The position numbers and the translations under genes were made by a program. From Candidatus Omnitrophota bacterium (GTDB lineage Bacteria > Omnitrophota > Omnitrophia > Omnitrophales > JACROU01), in contig JACQQR010000047.1 of assembly GCA_016206875.1 (NCBI GenBank), positions 1-5,022 of the forward strand: a stretch of DNA of 5,022 bases. Direction: 5' to 3'. Shown one piece after another: positions 1-4,930 of this stretch; position 1 is the first letter of the stretch, and each line of letters begins with the position of its first letter. The notes under the pieces were generated by a model. That model saw only the letters and a list, made by a program, of their open reading frames with translations. It was not told the DNA's origin and did no database searches.

Positions 1-72
1 CTGATGTCCTATTTTCATTCGCTGTATCAGTTGATGAGCTATGCGAAATATTGGGAAATGAAACAAAAATAG
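1..72 (+). CDS. Possible 3' end of an upstream gene (C-terminal fragment)
   Basis: Reading frame 1 is open from the window edge to a TAG at 70-72 and would give about 23 residues ending in YAKYWEMKQK. Its third codon positions are richer in G/C than those of the competing frame 3, which is open from position 3 to a TAA at 84-86. Both tails are too short to recognise a family, and either or neither may be real. I prefer frame 1 only on codon use. If real, the gene lies upstream of, and in the same direction as, the heptose phosphatase operon. No function is proposed. Confidence 0.3.
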   Translation: MMSYFHSLYQLMSYAKYWEMKQK

Positions 73-82
73 CGTTGGGCGT

Positions 83-110
83 TTAACATGCTGTTCAGTA
101 AGTTTATACA
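83..110 (+). promoter_or_regulatory. Candidate sigma70-type promoter for the gmhB-like operon
   Basis: TTAACA at 83-88 matches the TTGACA -35 consensus at 5 of 6 positions. TATACA at 105-110 matches TATAAT at 4 of 6. The spacer is 16 bp in an AT-rich stretch. Transcription would begin near 117, at the left edge of repeat element 1, so the element would form a structured 5' leader of about 140 nt before the start codon at 255. This is a consensus match read by eye; AT-rich DNA gives such matches by chance, and the sigma factor preference of this organism is unknown. Confidence 0.35.
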
Positions 111-115
111 TAGTT

Positions 116-230
116 TGTCACCCCCGCGAAAGCGGGGGTCCAGTGACTTCAAATTGTGTGGCAAAGTCACTGGATTCCCGCTTTTCCGCCTCGGCGGACC
201 CGCCTGAGGCGGGCGCGTTCGGGAATGACA
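116..230 (+). repeat. MITE-like palindromic repeat, element 1 (with nested insertion)
   Basis: The element is bounded by TGTCA (116-120) and TGACA (226-230); one more flanking base pair on each side extends this to TTGTCA/TGACAA. In order it has: a left hairpin CCCCCGC-GAAA-GCGGGGG (121-138), an inner arm CCAGTGACTT (140-149), a 14-bp spacer, the perfectly complementary arm AAGTCACTGG (164-173), and a right hairpin with outer arms ATTCCCG (174-180) and CGGGAAT (220-226). The right hairpin is enlarged by an internal palindrome at 186-212. There is no coding capacity and no transposase, so any mobility would be non-autonomous. Short repeats with TGTCATTCCCGCGAAAGCGG-like hairpins are widespread in bacterial genomes. 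The same family occurs at 2686-2772 in the opposite orientation. Confidence 0.85.
186..212. repeat. Nested perfect-stem palindrome inside element 1
   Basis: CCGCCTC (186-192) plus GGCGG (193-197) pairs across an AC loop with CCGCC (200-204) plus GAGGCGG (206-212); T205 is a single bulge. This gives a 12-bp stem preceded by TTTT. It sits where element 2 has only a 4-base loop (TTTC when read in the same orientation), so it appears to be an insertion into the hairpin tip. A structural twin with different tip bases is at 4972-4999. Confidence 0.75.
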
Positions 231-254
231 AGGCCCCGCTATCCGCTTACGACT

Positions 255-815
255 ATGCCGAAACGAGCACTGAATAAAGTGGTTTTTATCGATCGCGATG
301 GCGTCATCAACCGAGACCCCATCGGTGATTACATCAAGCATTGGAAGCATTTCAGATTTCTTCCGGGTGTCATTCAGGCCCTCAAACACATATCCCAAAA
401 AGGCTGGCAAATTATTTTAATTTCCAACCAGGCCGGCATCGGAGACAAGAAATATTCAGAGTCCTCTCTAAAAAAAATTACCCTGAATATGCTCGAGGAG
501 CTTGAAGCGTCACTCGTGCCCATTCACTCTGTTTTCTATTGCCTTCATGGAAAACATCATGGCTGTCGCTGCCGGAAGCCCAAAACGCGGCTATTTCGTT
601 TGGCCTCGAAACATTTGGCGTATGAGAAGAAAAAAACATTTTACATCGGGGATAAGGCAACAGACGTAGAAGCGGGGAAACGATTCGGCCTGAAAACAAT
701 TTTAGTGCTCACCGGCCACGGAAAAAAGGATTCGGCACTGCTCAAAAAAGGTTTTCATCCCAACTATATTGTTCCCGGCTTGAAAGAGGCGGCTTCGATA
801 GTCGTAAGCGCATGA
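255..815 (+). CDS. gmhB: HAD-IIIA phosphatase, D-glycero-D-manno-heptose 1,7-bisphosphate phosphatase type
   Basis: A 186-residue cytoplasmic HAD phosphatase. Family members of this type remove the 7-phosphate of heptose 1,7-bisphosphate on the way to the ADP-heptose used for LPS core. Visible motifs: motif I DRDGVIN with nucleophile D13 and acid/base D15; motif II SNQ at 57-59; a zinc loop with C96, H98, C104 and C106 in the C-x-H...C-x-C pattern of GmhB; motif III RKP with K108; motif IV GDKATD with D133 and D137. Length matches GmhB (about 190 aa). The start at 255 is chosen because the family begins a few residues before motif I; in-frame ATGs at 156 and 225 lie inside repeat element 1 and would add R/P-rich residues encoded by the repeat. 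No clear Shine-Dalgarno precedes 255. It overlaps the next gene by 4 bp. The histidinol-phosphatase (HisB-N) branch shares these motifs, so substrate is inferred. Confidence 0.85.
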   Translation: MPKRALNKVVFIDRDGVINRDPIGDYIKHWKHFRFLPGVIQALKHISQKGWQIILISNQAGIGDKKYSESSLKKITLNMLEELEASLVPIHSVFYCLHGKHHGCRCRKPKTRLFRLASKHLAYEKKKTFYIGDKATDVEAGKRFGLKTILVLTGHGKKDSALLKKGFHPNYIVPGLKEAASIVVSA

Positions 816-1930
816 TTGTGATCAGCTATTCGCTCGCCGGCCACGGGCATAAAATGGCGGCTCTGGCTATTGAAGAGGAGCTGCGGCGCCGCGGCACGCC
901 ATTTGCCGTCGAAGTAGCGGATACGCTTCTATTCACCCCGAAACTTTTTTCGCAGTTTTACACCGGTGTTTATTGGTGGTTGGTGCACACGCTGCCCATT
1001 GTCTGGCTTTTCTTTTTCTGGCTTTTAAATCTTAGGCCCGTTCATTATCTAACCCAAGGCTTCAAACAATATTTCAAATCCGGAGTTCTGGACGGATATG
1101 AGAACTTCCTCAGACAAAAAAAGCCGAAACAAATTGTGTTCACTCATTTTCTGGGCATTCACAATGCGGCGCAACTGAAAAGGCGCGGAGAAATTTCGAG
1201 CTTTATCCGCGTAGTCGTGACGGATTTTTATACGCATGCCCTTTGGATTCATCCGGGAGTGGATGAGTATTGCGTGATGTTCAAAGAAACGCGGGAGGAC
1301 ATGATCCGCCGGTGGGGCATTGAAGGGAAAAAAATCCGGGTGACCGGAATTCCGGTGCTTCATAAATTTTTAGTCTCCCATAAAGACAAGAAACAAATTT
1401 CACTCGAGTCCCTGGGGTTGAGCCAACATCGCCTGACGCTTCTTTTTACGAGCGGATCTTTCGGCTATGGGCCCGCTTTACGGTATCTGCGATCACTCAT
1501 TGCGCTCAAGCATCATATTCAAGCCGTCATTGTTTGCGGCGAAAATAAAGAAAAGAAAGCGCGGCTCGAGAAAGAAGAATTTCCGTTTCCCGTGGCTGTG
1601 CTGGGATTTGTAGATAATATGGACGAATTGATGGATAGCTCCGACATCCTGGTTGCCAAGCCGGGAGGGATTACCACCAGTGAATCACTGATTAAAGAAG
1701 TTCCCATGATGATTTATTCCGTGATTCCGGGCCAGGAAGAAGGGAATTTACGCCTCCTGGAGGCCTACAACGCCTGTTGGCGCCTTCTCTCGCCCAACGA
1801 CTTATATGAAATTGTGAAAGAAATTTTAGAAACGCCGGAAGAGCTTGCAGACAAGAAAAAAAATGTGGCGAGCCTCGCCAAACCCCATGCCTCGCGCGAT
1901 ATAGTAGACGAGATTATAATCACCTCATGA
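812..1930 (+). CDS. MGDG-synthase/MurG-like (GT28-type) glycosyltransferase
   Basis: A 372-residue GT-B fold glycosyltransferase resembling the MGDG synthase/UgtP group, which transfers a sugar from a nucleotide donor to diacylglycerol or a related lipid at the cytoplasmic membrane face. The N-terminal acceptor half has the glycine-rich loop AGHGHK (9-14), a strongly hydrophobic aromatic segment at about 54-73 that could dip into the membrane, and VVTDF (135-139). The linker has VTGIP (177-181). The C-terminal donor half has GSFGYGP (215-221), KPGGITTSES (283-292) and PGQEEGN (306-312), where MurG/UgtP-type enzymes bind the nucleotide sugar. Length fits the family. Its ATG overlaps the gmhB-like stop (ATGA, 812-815), and its own stop overlaps the next start, so translational coupling is likely. 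Donor and acceptor cannot be read from sequence; a lipid or LPS-related role is inferred from the family and the heptose gene next door. Confidence 0.85.
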   Translation: MIVISYSLAGHGHKMAALAIEEELRRRGTPFAVEVADTLLFTPKLFSQFYTGVYWWLVHTLPIVWLFFFWLLNLRPVHYLTQGFKQYFKSGVLDGYENFLRQKKPKQIVFTHFLGIHNAAQLKRRGEISSFIRVVVTDFYTHALWIHPGVDEYCVMFKETREDMIRRWGIEGKKIRVTGIPVLHKFLVSHKDKKQISLESLGLSQHRLTLLFTSGSFGYGPALRYLRSLIALKHHIQAVIVCGENKEKKARLEKEEFPFPVAVLGFVDNMDELMDSSDILVAKPGGITTSESLIKEVPMMIYSVIPGQEEGNLRLLEAYNACWRLLSPNDLYEIVKEILETPEELADKKKNVASLAKPHASRDIVDEIIITS

Positions 1931-2658
1931 CGCTATCCAAAACGCCATCCAAATTTGAGCAAGCGCTCAAAAAATCAGAGCAGTACCTGAAGTATTTAGA
2001 GTCGAGTGGGATTAAACATGTTCCACTGGCTCCATCACTCTCTCTTTCTCCCGAAGGCGGGGAAAGAAAGAGTCATGGGGGCAAGCAAGCCGCTCTTGAA
2101 GCCCTCAATAAAATTGTCCGGCCTTGCACACTGTGCCCGGAACTCGCCAACACTCGCAAATCCGTGGTGTTCGGCTCCGGCGACTCCGAGGCCGAACTCC
2201 TGTTTGTGGGCGAGGCGCCCGGCTTTGAAGAAGATCTGCAAGGCCTGCCGTTTGTAGGGAAGGCCGGGCAGCTTCTTACAAAAATTATTGAATCGATTGG
2301 GTTCAAACGAGGCGAGGTGTACATCGCCAATGTGCTCAAGTGCCGCCCTCCCGCAAACCGGAATCCCTTGCCCGAGGAAGTGATCAACTGCCAGCCGTAT
2401 TTAAAACAGCAAATTGCGATTATTCAGCCCAAAATCATTTGTGTGTTGGGAAATTTTGCCGCCCAAACCTTGCTTGGCACCGGCACTTCGATTACACGAT
2501 TGCGCGGAAATTGGGGAAGTTATGAAGGCATTCCCGTAATGCCCACGTTTCATCCCGCCTATCTCTTGAGAAATCCCGCCGACAAACGCAAAACCTGGGA
2601 AGACATGAAAATGATTCGGGAGCGATTACAACGGGTACGTATCACTAAAAGCACTTGA
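1927..2658 (+). CDS. Family 4 uracil-DNA glycosylase, [4Fe-4S] type
   Basis: A 243-residue DNA repair enzyme that excises uracil from DNA, starting base excision repair. Four cysteines fit the family 4 iron-sulfur cluster: C67-x2-C70, then C139 and C155, with the characteristic spacings of about 68 and 15 residues. Motif A is GEAPG (95-99) followed by GLPFVGKAGQLL (106-117), and NVLKCRPPANRNP (135-147) carries the third cysteine. Motif B is HPAYLLR (209-215). Phage SPO1 DNA polymerase N-terminal-like domains share this fold and older annotations use that name. Residues 1-34 form a helical N-terminal extension (KKSEQYLKYLESSGIKHVPL region), then residues about 34-51 are encoded by a palindromic repeat, which places repeat-derived sequence in the linker before the catalytic domain. 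The start is in an ATGA overlap (1927-1930) with the glycosyltransferase; no Shine-Dalgarno is evident, consistent with coupled translation. Confidence 0.92.
   Translation: MTLSKTPSKFEQALKKSEQYLKYLESSGIKHVPLAPSLSLSPEGGERKSHGGKQAALEALNKIVRPCTLCPELANTRKSVVFGSGDSEAELLFVGEAPGFEEDLQGLPFVGKAGQLLTKIIESIGFKRGEVYIANVLKCRPPANRNPLPEEVINCQPYLKQQIAIIQPKIICVLGNFAAQTLLGTGTSITRLRGNWGSYEGIPVMPTFHPAYLLRNPADKRKTWEDMKMIRERLQRVRITKST
2040..2072 (+). repeat. Palindromic repeat translated in frame inside the uracil-DNA glycosylase gene
   Basis: Arms CTCTCTTTCTCCC (2040-2052) and GGGAAAGAAAGAG (2060-2072) flank the loop GAAGGCG (2053-2059). Ten of 13 positions pair as Watson-Crick and one as G-T. In frame it encodes SLSLSPEGGERKS. 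The translated signature SPEGGER is typical of a widespread family of CCCTCTCCC-type interspersed repeats found in many bacterial genomes. The borders of the inserted unit may be wider, roughly 2028-2083. It keeps the reading frame and lies between the N-terminal helix and the first cluster cysteine, a place that tolerates insertion. Confidence 0.7.
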
Positions 2659-2685
2659 TACGCGTTCAATTTCATTGGGGGAGCT

Positions 2686-2772
2686 TGTCATTCCCGCGAA
2701 AGCGGGAATCCAGCGACTTGGTTTTTCAGACAATGCTAAAGTCACTGGACCCCCGCTTCCGCGGGGGTGACA
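2686..2772 (-). repeat. MITE-like palindromic repeat, element 2 (inverted relative to element 1)
   Basis: An 87-bp element bounded by TGTCA (2686-2690) and TGACA (2768-2772). It has a left hairpin ATTCCCGC-GAAA-GCGGGAAT (2690-2709), inner arm CCAGCGACTT (2710-2719), a 19-bp spacer, inner arm AAGTCACTGG (2739-2748) and a right hairpin CCCCCGC-TTCC-GCGGGGG (2750-2767). The order of the two hairpin types is the reverse of element 1, so on the minus strand it aligns directly with element 1: by hand count 33 of 34 bases match across the CCCCCGC hairpin and its arm, and 17 of 18 across the other arm and the start of the ATTCCCGC hairpin. It fills most of the 150-bp gap between the glycosylase gene and priA, and contains no gene. 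No T-run follows either hairpin, so it is not an evident intrinsic terminator. Confidence 0.88.
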
Positions 2773-2808
2773 AACCAGGCATGAACTTAGGAAACAGAAC
2801 CGAATCAC

Positions 2809-4878
2809 ATGAATTTAGAAAATAGCATTCTAGAAACTCAAACCATCCACCGCGTTCAAGTGGCTTTGCCTATACCCTTCTCAGAGCCTTATGATTATGA
2901 AGTGGGCCCTGAATGGCTGGAAAAAGTTACAGTGGGCTGCCGAGTGCGCGTGCCGTTTCGAAACCGTTCTTCGATTGGAATTGCCGTTGGCATTTCCGAA
3001 GGGGAGCGCTTTAAAGGATTGCGTGCCCTTGAAAAGGTGATGGATCTAGAGCCCATATTGCGCGCTACCGATTTGGAATTGGCCCGCTGGCTCAGCCGAT
3101 TTTATTTTTGCTCACTCGGTGAAGCCATGGATCAAATACTCCCTCATTTTCTTTTCGCGCGCGAAATGACTCTTGACGGGCTTTTGGAACGATATGGCCC
3201 GGGGCCGGCACATACCGAGTTACACTCCATTGTCCAACCGGCTGGACAAGCGCATGCCTTAACCGGGGAGCAGCAATCCGCCTTCGATACACTTCTTCGA
3301 AAAATGAATTCTTCCGCGCACGAAAAGCCCGTGCTTCTTCACGGGATTACCGGCAGCGGCAAAACGGAAATTTATCTTCGCCTGATTGAAGAAAATCTCC
3401 GCCGGGGAAAAACCAGCATCTGCCTATTTCCGGAAATTGCCTTAAGCGAGCAGATTAAACACAGCTTTATCGAGCGATTCGGCACGCTATTGGAGATTTT
3501 TCACAGCCGTCTTACCGGCGTGGAGCAGTTAAAAGCCTGGCTGCGCGTGAAATCGGGAAAATCGAGAATTGTTCTTGGGCCGCGCTCCGCGCTTTTTGCC
3601 CCGCTTGAAAACATGGGATTGATTGTGATGGATGAGGAGCAGGAGTTCACCTACAAACAAGATCAAGTGCCGCGGTACCACGCGCGCGAGACGGCGGAAA
3701 AATTGGCCTCACTCACCGGGGCGCTCTTTGTGATGGGCACGGCCACGCCCACGCTGGAAACGCGCTACTCGTGCCAGGAAGCGCGCGTAGAGCGCCTCGT
3801 GCTTTCCCGACGGGTGGTGGTGGATAGAAAGCTTCCCGAAGTAGAAATTGTGGATTTGAGTGAAGAGTTTAAGCGCAAAAAGCGGCCGGTGATTTTCTCC
3901 GATCGCCTGAAAGAAGAAATCGCAAAAAATCTGGAGCTCGCTCAAGGCATTCTCATTTTTCTGAATCGCCGCGGATTTTCCACCTTTGTTCATTGTCTCA
4001 AGTGCGGATTCATTTTATCCTGCAAGCACTGCCAGGTGTCTCTCACATTTCACATGGAGACCGGTAAGCTCCTCTGCCATTACTGTAATTTTCAGTGCGC
4101 TCCGATTCTCAATTGCCCTTCCTGCAATGCGCCTCACTTAAAATACGGAGGACTGGGCACGGAAAAAATCGAAAGCGAGCTCGCCAAGGCCTTTCCCAAG
4201 GCCAAAATCGCGCGCGTGGATTCCGATGTGGCCAGAAAAAAGGGAAGAGTGGACGGCATTCTCGCTCAATTTAAGGCCGGGAAAATCGACATGATTGTGG
4301 GCACGCAAATGATTGCCAAGGGCTTTGATTTTCCGCACGTGACTTTGGTGGGGGTGATTCTGGCCGATATTAACTTAAGCCTTCCCGATTTCAGGGCCAA
4401 CGAAAAAACGTTTCAATTGCTCACGCAGGTGGCGGGGAGGGCAGGGCGGGGCGCAAATCCCGGACGCGTGATTGTGCAAAGTTACTTGGCGCATCACGAC
4501 GTGCTCAAGGCCTCGCAAATGCACGACTACGAACTTTTTTACGCATCCGAGCTGGAGAAACGTAAAGAGCTGGCTTATCCGCCCTTTTCTTATTTGATTA
4601 ATATTGTGATGAAATCAAAATCGGAAAAAAGCCTGCTTGATTTTTCCAAGCTCTTAAAGGAAGCCTTGGAGCACACCCGGTCGGCGGATGAATTTATTGT
4701 GATGGGCCCTTCGCCTTTGCCGATATTTAAGCTCAAGGGATTTTTCAGATGGCATGTTATGTTGAAGGGGCGAAACATTGAATCAATGAATCCGGTGATT
4801 TACCGGGCGCTTAAGAAAATAAAGAAGCCCTCTTCGGTTCAACTTTTAGTAGATGTCTCGCCGGTGAGTGTGCTATAA
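2809..4878 (+). CDS. priA: PriA, primosomal replication-restart helicase (N' protein)
   Basis: A 689-residue SF2 helicase that recognises abandoned replication forks and reloads the replisome. In order: the 3'-DNA-end-binding domain (about 14-110, starting HRVQVALPIPFSEPYDY); a short link (117-150); helicase lobe 1 with LTGEQ (151-155), Walker A GITGSGKTE (179-187), motif II DEEQ (275-278) and GTATPTLET (310-318); eight zinc cysteines C396, C399, C405, C408, C423, C426, C436 and C439, with the same spacing as the E. coli protein; lobe 2 with LNRRGF (385-390), GTQMIAKGFDFP (498-509) and motif VI QVAGRAGRG (540-548); then the C-terminal domain (PPFSYL, 591-596). Start ATG 2809 is the first after an in-frame TAG at 2788. 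AGGA at 2789-2792 is too far (16 nt) to be a good ribosome site. Two oddities: DEEQ where DEEH is usual, and little room for a winged-helix domain. It lies 150 bp after the glycosylase gene and could share its transcript. Confidence 0.96.
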   Translation: MNLENSILETQTIHRVQVALPIPFSEPYDYEVGPEWLEKVTVGCRVRVPFRNRSSIGIAVGISEGERFKGLRALEKVMDLEPILRATDLELARWLSRFYFCSLGEAMDQILPHFLFAREMTLDGLLERYGPGPAHTELHSIVQPAGQAHALTGEQQSAFDTLLRKMNSSAHEKPVLLHGITGSGKTEIYLRLIEENLRRGKTSICLFPEIALSEQIKHSFIERFGTLLEIFHSRLTGVEQLKAWLRVKSGKSRIVLGPRSALFAPLENMGLIVMDEEQEFTYKQDQVPRYHARETAEKLASLTGALFVMGTATPTLETRYSCQEARVERLVLSRRVVVDRKLPEVEIVDLSEEFKRKKRPVIFSDRLKEEIAKNLELAQGILIFLNRRGFSTFVHCLKCGFILSCKHCQVSLTFHMETGKLLCHYCNFQCAPILNCPSCNAPHLKYGGLGTEKIESELAKAFPKAKIARVDSDVARKKGRVDGILAQFKAGKIDMIVGTQMIAKGFDFPHVTLVGVILADINLSLPDFRANEKTFQLLTQVAGRAGRGANPGRVIVQSYLAHHDVLKASQMHDYELFYASELEKRKELAYPPFSYLINIVMKSKSEKSLLDFSKLLKEALEHTRSADEFIVMGPSPLPIFKLKGFFRWHVMLKGRNIESMNPVIYRALKKIKKPSSVQLLVDVSPVSVL

Positions 4879-4892
4879 AATGAGAAATTTTT

Positions 4893-4912
4893 CCCTCTCC
4901 CTTACAAGAGGG
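4893..4912. repeat. Hairpin of the CCCTCTCC interspersed-repeat type downstream of priA
   Basis: CCCTCT (4893-4898) pairs with AGAGGG (4907-4912) across an 8-base loop, 14 nt after the priA stop. The adjoining TTCAGGGTGGG (4920-4930) fits a common intergenic repeat that pairs CCCACCCTGA-like and CCCTCTCC-like blocks. The T-run (4887-4892) comes before the hairpin, so neither strand shows a standard rho-independent terminator. It may still mark or stabilise the priA transcript end. Confidence 0.5.
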
Positions 4913-4930
4913 GTAAGCATTCAGGGTGGG

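Noticed and set aside
116..230. CRISPR repeat or attachment site
   Set aside because: There is no regular repeat-spacer array, no cas genes and no integrase; the two copies are 2.5 kb apart and inverted.
39..410. Minus-strand open frame of 123 codons crossing the first repeat
   Set aside because: It is antisense to the clearly recognisable gmhB-like gene and runs through the palindromic repeat; its translation shows repeat-type residues (DPRFRGGDK) and no domain.
1049..1363. Minus-strand open frame inside the glycosyltransferase gene
   Set aside because: It is a shadow frame with no motif; the + strand frame has clear family motifs and overlapping operon junctions.
2686..2772. Rho-independent terminator between the glycosylase gene and priA
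   Set aside because: Both hairpins are GC-rich but neither is followed by a T-run, and the TGTCA/TGACA-bounded structure matches the repeat family elsewhere in the window.
2626..2808. Minus-strand open frame of 60 codons over element 2
   Set aside because: Its translation (CHPRGSGGP, WIPAFAGMT) is the well-known artefact of translating this type of intergenic repeat, not a gene.
255..4878. A new defence or secondary-metabolite system
   Set aside because: All four complete genes are recognisable housekeeping or envelope families with intact motifs; nothing such as a nuclease-effector, toxin or biosynthetic core enzyme is present.
4887..4913. Intrinsic terminator after priA
   Set aside because: A hairpin is present, but the T-run precedes it on the + strand and no T-run follows it on either strand; it fits an interspersed repeat better.
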